Assembly (NCBI GenBank): GCA_020849095.1
Contig: JADLGX010000557.1
Coordinates: forward strand, 1-34,533
Source of the DNA: Candidatus Eiseniibacteriota bacterium
GTDB taxonomy: Bacteria; Eisenbacteria; RBG-16-71-46
Length of the DNA: 34,533 nt
Direction of reading: 5' to 3'
The notes below the pieces were generated by a model that did no database searches, was not told where the DNA came from, and worked only from the letters and a program-made list of their open reading frames with translations. Within the stretch, counting starts at the first letter, position 1; every line of letters begins with the position of its first letter. Shown here piece by piece: positions 7,035-14,342 of this stretch. A program made the position numbers and the translations under genes.

Positions 7035-9230
7035 CTATTCGTGAACTCCCGGCCCGCCCTCGCGCGCCCCGGGCTCGGCCGGCGCGGTCTCGTCCTTCGC
7101 CTCGGCCTTCAGCTCGGCCTTCAGCTCGGCCTCGAGGATGCGCTCGTACTCGATGATGTGCTCGTGCCGCATCTGTGCGTCCGAGATGCGCCCGGTGAGC
7201 CACGTCCAGTTCATGGGGTAGACGTCCGGGTTCACGATGTTCATGTAGAGGTGCCACACGACGATCGCGAGGAAGGCGAGCCATGCCTCGTAGTAGTGCA
7301 CCACCGTGGAGAGATCGATCATCCACTTGGGCAGCTCGCGCAGCGACGAGTTCTCGAACCACAGGATGAACCCGGTGAGCGTCATCACGACCGTGCCCCA
7401 GATGAGCGCCCAGTACTCGGCCTTCTCGATGTACCCGAAGCGGTCGAAGCGGGCCGGGGTGCGGCGCAGCCCCACCAGGTAGAGCATCTGCTGCACCAGG
7501 TCGAGCGCGTCCTTGGGCTGCGGGAACAGGTCCATGACCAGCTTGCGGCCGCGCGGGGTGAACAGGTAGGCGACGTGGAAGAGCGACACCGCAACCATCG
7601 CGACCGCCGCGATGCGGTGAACGAGCGCGCGCCACGAGTAGCCGCCCTCGAGCTGGGTCATCCAGTGGAACAGGATGTTCTCGGGGAACTTGAGCGCGAA
7701 GCCCGTGTAGACGAGCGTGAAGAAGCTCACCGCCAGCAGGAAGTGCTGGATGCGCTCGGCGACCGTCATGCGCTCGAACCACCGCGTGGCCGCATGCCCG
7801 TGCGAGGGCGCCTGCCCCAGGTGGGCGGAGAAGCTCGCGCCGATCTTGCGAACGAAGTCGAGCCCCTGGTGCAGCGCCATGAACCCGATCGTGCCGGCGA
7901 TGAGGAACAGGTAGACGATGCGCGTCCAGTAGGGGACCGGCTGGCTTTCCGTGGCCATCGTGACGTGCACGGCGCTGATCTTGAACTTGGTGCCGGCGCC
8001 CGGATGGCACTTGCCGCAGGTCTCTCCCACGCGCTGAGGGGAGACCAGCGAGGCGGGATCAGTGGACGGCAGGATGTCGTGATAGCCGTGGCAGCTGGCG
8101 CAGTTCGCGACCACCGGTGATCCGCCGCGCGCGGCAAGTCCGTGGAAGCTGTCGCGATAGCTGGACAACCGGCCGGCGGGCAGGCCGAACGTCTCGCGGA
8201 TACCGGTCGCCTCGTGGCAGCGCGAGCAGGTCTCGCTCACGTTGGCTGCGGCGACGGGCGAGCCGTTGGCGTGCGGCCCGCGGATCATGTGCTCGCCGTG
8301 GCAGTCCGTGCAGACGGGCGTCGCCGTGACGCCGCGGACCAGCGCCTGGCCGTGAACGCCCTTGGCGTAGCGGGCGGCCTCCTTGCGGTGGCACTTGCCG
8401 CAGGTGGCGGGGATGTTGCCGCGGTAGATGGACGACGTGGGATCGTTGGCGCGCTTGAGGTCGTGCGACTCGTGACAGTCGTTGCAGCGCGCGGCGCCTT
8501 CCTTCTTGGAACGGCCGTGCGCGCTGTTGCGGAACAGCTGCACGGCTTCGGGAATCGTGATCTTGCGCTTGGCCATCAGCTGCCGGTCGGCGTGGCACTT
8601 GGCGCAGGTCTCGGTGATCCGGAAGGGCCCCGTCATGGACTCGGGGTCGTCCTTGGATCGCACGCCGTGCGGGTGGCCATGGCAGTCGCGGCACGTGGAG
8701 GCGTCGGCGTCGCCGTGCAGGCGCGCCAGCCCGTGCACGCTGGTCGCGTAGTCCTTGGATGCCTTCTCGTGGCATCGCTCGCACAGCGCGCGCCCCTTGG
8801 CGGCGACCTTGTGCACTCCGCCGTGGCAGGCACGGCAGGCCGCGTCGACGCTCGCCCCCTTGCCTCCCACCCGGCGATGCGCGCCGACCGACAGCGAGTC
8901 GGCCGTGCCCTTGTGGCAGCCGACGCAGTCGACCGCGGGCAACTGGGTCGGGTGGCGCAGCGTGGTGCCCTTGTGGCACTCGATGCAGGCCAGCTTGCCG
9001 TGGCCCGTGTGCGCCAGCGCGGCGGCGTCCACGGTGAGCGAGCCCGACCGGCCCATGTCGCGGGCCAGCGAGCTGTTCTTGTGGCACATCAGGCAGTCCG
9101 CGTCGCTCGGGCCGGCAGCAGCGGCGGCCGTGAGCGGCGCCAGCGTCAACATGAGGACCTGTATCACCGACATGGCGGCCTGGCGCATGCGACGCGCCGA
9201 GCCGCCCGGAGCTTCCGTGCGATCCGCCAT
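7035..9230 (-). CDS. CbcL-like fusion: 13-haem c-type cytochrome plus di-haem b-type membrane domain
   Basis: A 731-residue protein. A signal or anchor segment (about residues 17-38) is followed by 13 CXXCH motifs over roughly 400 residues and then by a membrane domain of the HydC/FdnI cytochrome b561 type. That domain shows FERMTVAERIQHFLL, VHRIAAVAMVAVSLFHVAYLF and VHYYEAWLAFLAIVVWHLYM, giving several paired helix histidines for b haems. The architecture matches CbcL of Geobacter, an inner-membrane quinol-oxidising protein used in extracellular electron transfer, but with more c-haem motifs than the nine I recall for CbcL. The C terminus is a charged Glu/Ala/Lys tail. The ATG at 9230 is chosen because GAGGGG lies 7 bases upstream. 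It lies between the 42-haem gene and Rieske, offering a second quinol oxidase in the same locus. Redox range and direction cannot be read from sequence. Confidence 0.88.
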   Translation of the reverse strand: MADRTEAPGGSARRMRQAAMSVIQVLMLTLAPLTAAAAAGPSDADCLMCHKNSSLARDMGRSGSLTVDAAALAHTGHGKLACIECHKGTTLRHPTQLPAVDCVGCHKGTADSLSVGAHRRVGGKGASVDAACRACHGGVHKVAAKGRALCERCHEKASKDYATSVHGLARLHGDADASTCRDCHGHPHGVRSKDDPESMTGPFRITETCAKCHADRQLMAKRKITIPEAVQLFRNSAHGRSKKEGAARCNDCHESHDLKRANDPTSSIYRGNIPATCGKCHRKEAARYAKGVHGQALVRGVTATPVCTDCHGEHMIRGPHANGSPVAAANVSETCSRCHEATGIRETFGLPAGRLSSYRDSFHGLAARGGSPVVANCASCHGYHDILPSTDPASLVSPQRVGETCGKCHPGAGTKFKISAVHVTMATESQPVPYWTRIVYLFLIAGTIGFMALHQGLDFVRKIGASFSAHLGQAPSHGHAATRWFERMTVAERIQHFLLAVSFFTLVYTGFALKFPENILFHWMTQLEGGYSWRALVHRIAAVAMVAVSLFHVAYLFTPRGRKLVMDLFPQPKDALDLVQQMLYLVGLRRTPARFDRFGYIEKAEYWALIWGTVVMTLTGFILWFENSSLRELPKWMIDLSTVVHYYEAWLAFLAIVVWHLYMNIVNPDVYPMNWTWLTGRISDAQMRHEHIIEYERILEAELKAELKAEAKDETAPAEPGAREGGPGVHE

Positions 9231-9275
9231 CCCGCTACCCCTCTCCCTCATCTCGTCCGCCCGGCGGGCCGACGC

Positions 9276-9301
9276 TGCGCGGGAGCCCCTGCTCCCGCGC
9301 A
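9276..9301 (-). other. Intercistronic hairpin upstream of the CbcL-like gene
   Basis: A perfect 10-bp GC-rich stem (9277-9286 with 9291-9300), extended by a T-A pair, has a 4-base loop. It lies in the 138-bp gap between the 42-haem gene and the CbcL-like gene. No T-run follows on the minus strand, so it is a poor intrinsic terminator; a transcript-stability or processing element is more likely. Confidence 0.5.
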
Positions 9302-9368
9302 CCACTTACTTCTTCGAACTTCTCTCCCGGCGCCCACGGACTTCGAGGCGGCGGTGTTGCTGTCGCGT

Positions 9369-12300
9369 CTACTTCGGCCCGTGCCCGCCGCCTTCGCCGG
9401 GAGCCATGTTGGCGTCGTGGCACTGCACGCACAGGTCGCGCTTCGGGTCATTGCGGAGCAATCCGGCGAACGGAGCCGCATGCGGCGAGTGACAGCTCGT
9501 GCACGTCAGCGGCAGGCCGTCCGGACCGGGCTTGTCGCTCGTCGGCTTGTGGAAGTGCTTCGACGTGTCCGCGTGGCACTTGCGACAGCCGTCCGCGATG
9601 GTGTTGGCCTTGCCCAGCTTGGGCCCATCCGAACCGTGCGGGTCGTGGCAGGCGACACAGCCGCGCTTCATGGCCGAGTGCACCACCGCGCCCTCGAACT
9701 TCTTCTTCTCGTGGCACTCGAAGCACAGCCCGTCTCCCACCGCGCGCAGTGACGACGGCCCCGCGCCGCCGTGCGGGCCGTGGCAGGACAGACACTGCTT
9801 GGCCGACGTGACCGGCGCGTGCGTGCTCTTGCGCCCGGCCCAGCCGCCCTTCGGGTGACAGCTGATGCACAGGTCGGCGCCCGTCTTCTTGAGCTTGGCG
9901 CTTCCCTTGGACGTGTGGCAGGCCGTGCACTCGCCGCGCACGAACGGAATGTGCTTGCCCGGCAGCAGCAGTCCGCGCTGGCCCTTGGGCTGCGCGTGCG
10001 GGTCGTGACAGCTGCTGCAGTTGGTGGTCGCGATCTCCATGCCGGCGTGCCCGGCGACCGCCGCGAGCTTCTTGGAGTCGTGACACGACGTGCAGAGCGC
10101 GGCGCCGGCGCGACGGGTCATGCCCGGGCGCTCGGAGCCGTGGCTCGCGTGGCAGGTGAGGCACTGGCCGCGAGCGGCCGGCGCGTGCGCGTTGCCCTCG
10201 GCGATGCGCTTGGAGACGTCCTGGTGGCAGCCGGCGCACAACTGGACGGGGGTCTTCTTGAGCATGCCCACGCCGGTGCCGCGGTGCGGTTCATGACAGA
10301 CGCCGCACTCACCCTTGGCGACCGGCGCGTGGCCGTGCGCGAGCTGGGCGACCTTCGCCACCGCCGGGTGACAGCTGACACAGAGGCGGTCCGGAGCATC
10401 GATGAGCAGCTTGGCCTGGTCGGATCCGTGCGGTGAGTGGCAGGACTTGCAGGCGCCCTTCGCCACCGGCTGGTGCACCTTCTCGCCCGCCGTGCGCGGC
10501 TTGTTCACCGAGTGGCACTTGATGCAGAGCTGCGCCGCCGGAGCGTTCAGGTTGGTGACCGACGGCACGCCCGGCCCGTGGCACTTGGTGCAGTTCTTGT
10601 CGCCGAAGCCGGGGTGAGCGTGCGACTGCAGCAGGCCCGCCGACTTGGAAGCGTGCGCCGAGTGGCACGAGAGGCAGTTCGCGGTGGCGACGTTGGCCTC
10701 TTTGTGCGCGCCGCGCATGGACTTGGTGTCGGTCTCGTGGCACTCGATGCAGAGCCCCGGAACCGTGCGCGCCAGCGCGGGCGCCGCGGGGCCGCCGTGC
10801 GGGTCGTGGCAGGACATGCACTCGCGGTCCGCGACCGGCGGATGCACGTTGTCCCCCTGGTGCCCGACGTCGGCGTGGCACTTGGCGCAGAGTTCCGCCG
10901 CGGGCGCGCGCAGGAGGTTGTTGAGCTTGGAGCCGTGCGGCTCGTGGCACGCCTGGCAGTCCCCGCGCGCCGCCACCGTGTGCGCGCCGGCGCCCGCGAC
11001 CTTGCGGGCGATCGGCAGGTGACAGCCGCCGCACAGTTCGCCTTCGGGCTTGGTCAGCAACCCCTTGCCGATGCCGCCGTGCGGGCCGTGACAGCTGATG
11101 CACTTGCCGGATTTGGCGGGCCCGTGCACGTGTTCCCGGGCGAGCTCGCGCTGCAGCTCGGTGTGACAGCCGAGGCACGTGCTCGCGTTGTCCGCGAGGG
11201 CCAGCTTGGGCAGCGTGGACGAGTGCGGCTTGTGGCATGCGGTGCAGCTGCCGGAGTTGAACGGCGCGTGGGCGGTCTTCTCCTCGAGCGCCTTGACCGC
11301 GTCGCGGTGACAGCTCACGCAAAGCGGCTTCTCTTCCTGGCGTAGCAGCGCCTTGCGCGTGCTGGCGTGCGGCGAGTGGCACTTGAGGCAGTCGCGCTTG
11401 GCCGCCGGAGGGTGCACTCCCTTGGGATCGGCGAGGTCGTGCTCGACGGTCTTGTGGCACGACAGGCACATGGCGCCGTCCGCCGTGCGGGCGAGCGCGG
11501 GATTGGCCGAGCCGTGCGCGTCGTGACAGCTCGCGCAGTTGCCCTCGGAGAACGCCCGGTGAACGACGGGCATCTTCAGCTGGGCGGCCAGCTCGTCGTG
11601 GCAGCTGCCGCACATCTGCGCGGGACGCGACTTGAGCAGCTTGCCCGAAGTGGAGCCCCGGTGCGCGTCGTGGCACTCGAGACAGTTGCCCTCGGCGGCC
11701 GGATCGTGCGGATGCGCGCGCTCGCCGAGCCCCGACATGTCGTCGTGACACTCGATGCAGAGCTTGGCGCCCGTCGCGACCATCTTGGCCGTGGGCTTGC
11801 CCGCTTCCATGACGTGACAGGATTCGCAGTCGCCCGAGGCCACGGGATCGTGCGCGGCTTCGCGCCCGAGCGCCGGCTTGGAGCTGGCGTGCGGCGAGTG
11901 GCAGTCCAGGCACTCGAGCCCGCGTCGCGGCGACTTGGCATGCTTGCCTTCGACCCGGGCGAGCGCGTGGCACGGAGTGCAGAGCGCGTCACCCTTCGCC
12001 TTCACCATGCCCTCGTTGGGGCTCTGGTGCGCCTCGTGACAGGACGAGCAGTTGCCCTTGAGGAACGGCTCGTGCTGATGGGCCATCTTGGACTCGGCCA
12101 GCGAGCCCGAGTGACACGTGAAGCAGGAACCCACCGGCGTCGTGTCGCGCACGAGGTGCGGACGGTCGCTGGCGTGCGGGTCGTGACAGCCCAGGCAGTC
12201 GCCTCGCTTGAAGGCCGGATGCTGGTGCGCGGCCGCCGTGCCCTTGAGCATGTCGCCGTGACAGTCCAGGCAGATCTGGTTGGCGGCCTTCTGCAGCACG

Positions 12301-12614
12301 AGGCTCTGCGAGAAGCCGTGGCTGCGATGGCACGACGCGCAGTCGTTCTTCTTGAGCGGTGCGTGCAGGAACTTCTTCTTCTTGAACGCCGTGCGCGACG
12401 CCCCATGGCAGTCGTAGCACTCACGCGCCGGTCCCGAGCCGCGGCGAACGGTGGCCGCCGGCGCGGGTCGCGCCGCGGAGGCCGGCGGCGTGGCGGGAGT
12501 GACGGACGTCGTGGCCGTGGCGGGGGCCGGGGGCGCCGACAGCGCGAGTCGCGCCGCCGGCAGGCCGAGCGCGAGGACCGCCACCGCGCTCCACAGGAGA
12601 TTCCGGGATTTCAC
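9369..12614 (-). CDS. Giant 42-haem c-type cytochrome built of doubled-CXXCH repeats
   Basis: A 1081-residue secreted protein. A signal peptide (about residues 1-26, ending near ALSA) is followed by a Pro/Ala/Thr-rich linker (about 27-60) and then an unbroken run of 42 CXXCH motifs to the C terminus, about one per 24 residues. I counted them individually. Motifs alternate between a form followed by PHGS/PHAS-like residues and a form of the type LCxxCH, giving about 21 repeats of roughly 50 residues, the doubled-CXXCH pattern. There is no membrane helix or lipobox, so it should be a soluble periplasmic or extracellular haem chain. The GTG start at 12614 overlaps the preceding stop as GTGA and is preceded by GGGGGAG. 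It lies between the outer-membrane-type genes and the inner-membrane quinol oxidases, the right place for a periplasm-spanning conductor. Length, haem spacing and location are seen; the wire role is inferred. Confidence 0.92.
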   Translation of the reverse strand: MKSRNLLWSAVAVLALGLPAARLALSAPPAPATATTSVTPATPPASAARPAPAATVRRGSGPARECYDCHGASRTAFKKKKFLHAPLKKNDCASCHRSHGFSQSLVLQKAANQICLDCHGDMLKGTAAAHQHPAFKRGDCLGCHDPHASDRPHLVRDTTPVGSCFTCHSGSLAESKMAHQHEPFLKGNCSSCHEAHQSPNEGMVKAKGDALCTPCHALARVEGKHAKSPRRGLECLDCHSPHASSKPALGREAAHDPVASGDCESCHVMEAGKPTAKMVATGAKLCIECHDDMSGLGERAHPHDPAAEGNCLECHDAHRGSTSGKLLKSRPAQMCGSCHDELAAQLKMPVVHRAFSEGNCASCHDAHGSANPALARTADGAMCLSCHKTVEHDLADPKGVHPPAAKRDCLKCHSPHASTRKALLRQEEKPLCVSCHRDAVKALEEKTAHAPFNSGSCTACHKPHSSTLPKLALADNASTCLGCHTELQRELAREHVHGPAKSGKCISCHGPHGGIGKGLLTKPEGELCGGCHLPIARKVAGAGAHTVAARGDCQACHEPHGSKLNNLLRAPAAELCAKCHADVGHQGDNVHPPVADRECMSCHDPHGGPAAPALARTVPGLCIECHETDTKSMRGAHKEANVATANCLSCHSAHASKSAGLLQSHAHPGFGDKNCTKCHGPGVPSVTNLNAPAAQLCIKCHSVNKPRTAGEKVHQPVAKGACKSCHSPHGSDQAKLLIDAPDRLCVSCHPAVAKVAQLAHGHAPVAKGECGVCHEPHRGTGVGMLKKTPVQLCAGCHQDVSKRIAEGNAHAPAARGQCLTCHASHGSERPGMTRRAGAALCTSCHDSKKLAAVAGHAGMEIATTNCSSCHDPHAQPKGQRGLLLPGKHIPFVRGECTACHTSKGSAKLKKTGADLCISCHPKGGWAGRKSTHAPVTSAKQCLSCHGPHGGAGPSSLRAVGDGLCFECHEKKKFEGAVVHSAMKRGCVACHDPHGSDGPKLGKANTIADGCRKCHADTSKHFHKPTSDKPGPDGLPLTCTSCHSPHAAPFAGLLRNDPKRDLCVQCHDANMAPGEGGGHGPK
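9400..12440 (-). repeat. Tandem coding repeats of about 150 bp encoding two-haem modules
   Basis: Within the 42-haem gene the DNA is a degenerate tandem array. Each unit of about 49-53 codons encodes one CXXCH followed by a PHG-like segment and one LCxxCH, joined by short linkers of the form HxPxxxGxC. Units have diverged at the DNA level but keep common words such as the codons for CHDPHGS. The array points to growth by repeated internal duplication and may recombine or collapse in assemblies. Confidence 0.75.
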
Positions 12615-13132
12615 CGCGCTCCCCCTTCACGCTGCCGGATCTTGATCGCGAGCGAGTCCTGGCTTTCGATGAGCGGCCGGTTGAGGAACTCGATCCGGGT
12701 CGCGACGAACGCGAGCTGCGACTTGGCGCTGAAGTGGGGCGGCATGTTGAAGAACGCCCACGACGTGTCGTGGGCGGCGCCCGCCTTGCTGACGACGATC
12801 TGGAACCCGGGGTTGTTGGGCTCGCCGCTCATGGACACGACCTTGCGGTTCTTGATGTCCATGGAGAAATCCGGCTCGAACCGGATGAGCCGGGCCGTGT
12901 ACTCGGTGTCGCCGACGCGGAAGGACTTGTTCGGGACGGCCACGACCTTGTCGTGAAAGTTGGGAAACACGCGGCTGAAGATGTGCAGCGTGACGTTCTT
13001 GAGCTTGGCAGGGCCCTTGCCCGCAGCCGCGGGAGCGGAAGTGCGAGGGGCGGTGGTGCCCGGCGTGGCCGCGTGACCGAGTGCGCTGGCGAGAAGCAGC
13101 AGCGCGGCGAAGAGGACGATGGATTTCCTCAT
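12611..13132 (-). CDS. Small secreted protein of unknown function in cytochrome operon
   Basis: A 173-residue protein with a clear signal peptide (MRKSIVLFAALLLLASALGHA), an Ala/Pro/Thr-rich stretch to about residue 40, and a compact beta-rich domain with segments such as VGDTEYTARLIRFEPDFSMD and NPGFQIVVSKAG. The sentence-like order of a flux or scaffold strand, NPGFQIVV and then a W-x-F-F-x-x-x-P-x-F segment loosely recalls the periplasmic part of ResB-type cytochrome c maturation proteins, but I do not recognise it with confidence. No haem motif, lipobox or membrane helix is present beyond the signal. Start and stop both overlap neighbours (ATGA upstream, GTGA downstream), so it is translated together with the lipoproteins and the 42-haem cytochrome. 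A chaperone, ligand or maturation role for that cytochrome is a guess from position. Confidence 0.75.
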   Translation of the reverse strand: MRKSIVLFAALLLLASALGHAATPGTTAPRTSAPAAAGKGPAKLKNVTLHIFSRVFPNFHDKVVAVPNKSFRVGDTEYTARLIRFEPDFSMDIKNRKVVSMSGEPNNPGFQIVVSKAGAAHDTSWAFFNMPPHFSAKSQLAFVATRIEFLNRPLIESQDSLAIKIRQREGGAR

Positions 13133-13743
13133 GGTCTTCCTTCCGTCGTGGAGACGCTATCCGTCATGTCGGGGATGTCGATTTCGTTCACGAGCTCGCG
13201 AGCGGTGGCTTCGGCGAGGCGGTCGAGGCTTTCCTCTCTCCCCCAGCCGAAGATGGTCTCGCGGTCCTGGCCCGAACGGGCGCGAAGATCCGCCCAGACC
13301 ACCTGCCCGGTCCTTCCGTCCAGCACCCGGAGGGTCAGCCCGAACGACGGGATGTCCCCATCCGGCGTGCGCATGGTGCCGCACTCCAACAGTGTTCCCG
13401 CCACGATCCAGCGCGCGTTCAGCCGGCTGGACACGCGCAGCACCTGTTCGCGCGTGAGCGAGCCGGCCGATCGGATGCGCAGCTCGCCCAGGGCCGCGTC
13501 CACTTCGCCCGGGTCGATCGCGTCGAAGCGGCCCGATCGCGCCAGCATGGACCACACGAGGCGGCTGAAGCGGTCGCCGTTCTCGGCGCGCCCCGTGAGG
13601 TTCTCGAGAGGCAGCAGGATGACCGCCTTGCGCTGGCCGGCGGGCAGCGGGTGCGGCCGGGCGGAGGAACCCGCGCAGCCGGCGGCCAGGGCGCAGACGA
13701 TCAGCAGCGGCGCCAGCAGGCGCAATGACGGGAGCGCTCTCAC
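13129..13743 (-). CDS. CsgG/GNA1162-like outer-membrane lipoprotein (second copy)
   Basis: A 204-residue lipoprotein. The signal ends in the lipobox LAAGC (Cys23). The mature part starts with AVILLPLENLTG, continues with SRLVWSMLARSGRFDAIDPGEVDAAL and ARWIVAGTLLECG, and then LTLRVLDGRTGQVVWADLRARSGQDRETIFGWG. This order of strand, helix and the TGxVVW segment is typical of the CsgG / LpoB / GNA1162 fold used by curli exporters and periplasmic scaffold lipoproteins. GTG start overlaps the preceding lipoprotein stop (GTGA), and its stop overlaps the next gene (ATGA). A second protein of the same family lies directly upstream. Shorter than CsgG, so an oligomeric pore is possible but not shown; a scaffold or assembly role at the outer membrane is equally open. 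Confidence 0.8.
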   Translation of the reverse strand: MRALPSLRLLAPLLIVCALAAGCAGSSARPHPLPAGQRKAVILLPLENLTGRAENGDRFSRLVWSMLARSGRFDAIDPGEVDAALGELRIRSAGSLTREQVLRVSSRLNARWIVAGTLLECGTMRTPDGDIPSFGLTLRVLDGRTGQVVWADLRARSGQDRETIFGWGREESLDRLAEATARELVNEIDIPDMTDSVSTTEGRP

Positions 13744-14342
13744 AGGATCTTCGCCCGCAGCAGCGTCACCGCGCTCTGGCAGGCCTCCTGGGTGACGCGG
13801 GAAAACGTGCGCTCGCCCGATCCGCCGATGATCGGCAGCCGGCCCTTGCCCGAGTGCTGGATGGACAGGCGCCAGATCACGATGCCGGTCTGAACGTCGA
13901 GCATCTCGCAGTCGAACGCCACGACCGGGAACTCGTCCGTGCCCGCGCGGCGGATGGCGTACTCCGACACGCTGCCGCGGATGACGGCCGTGGCCTGGAG
14001 CTTGGCGGCCGCGTCGCGCAGTTTGTTCACGTCGAACTGGCCGGTCGCGTCGGGCGTGACATTGGCCTGCTCGAGCTCGCCGAGCAGCAGCGAGGGGTCC
14101 ACGATCTGGAAGCGGTCCACCATGATCAGTTCGGTGGTGAGCGCCCGGACCACGCGGCCGACGGCGTAGGGCTCCCCGCTCAGGTTGACGAACGGCACGA
14201 TCACGACGCGCTTGTACATCGTCATGTCCGCATCACGGTTGACGAACAACCGCGGGCCCGGCGCGCAGCCGGCCATCAGTGCGGTCAGGGCGACCGCGAC
14301 GAACAGGCGCGAGACCAGGTGCGACGCCGAGGGCACTTTCAT
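13740..14342 (-). CDS. CsgG/GNA1162-like outer-membrane lipoprotein (first copy)
   Basis: A 200-residue lipoprotein with lipobox LMAGC (Cys26). The body reads YKRVVIVPFVNLSGEPYAVG, then RALTTELIMVDRFQIVDPSLLLGELEQA, then KLQATAVIRGSVSEYAI, and then FDCEMLDVQTGIVIWRLSIQHSGKG. The pattern PFxNLSG, ATAVIRGSV and TGxVIW is that of CsgG-like proteins. It overlaps the beta-barrel gene upstream and its sister lipoprotein downstream (ATGA and GTGA). The two lipoproteins share architecture but little identical sequence, so they are probably distinct subunits rather than a recent duplication. In this setting they could support secretion or anchoring of a cytochrome fibre, as CsgG does for curli; that is inference. 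Confidence 0.8.
   Translation of the reverse strand: MKVPSASHLVSRLFVAVALTALMAGCAPGPRLFVNRDADMTMYKRVVIVPFVNLSGEPYAVGRVVRALTTELIMVDRFQIVDPSLLLGELEQANVTPDATGQFDVNKLRDAAAKLQATAVIRGSVSEYAIRRAGTDEFPVVAFDCEMLDVQTGIVIWRLSIQHSGKGRLPIIGGSGERTFSRVTQEACQSAVTLLRAKIL

Noticed and set aside
9400-12440. CRISPR-like or satellite array suggested by regular repetition
   Set aside because: The repetition is at the protein level, the units are degenerate in DNA, about 150 bp long, and in one open frame encoding paired haem motifs.
12734-13795. Plus-strand open frame across the small secreted protein and lipoprotein genes
   Set aside because: It is antisense to genes with clear signal peptides and a lipobox, and its translation has no domain.
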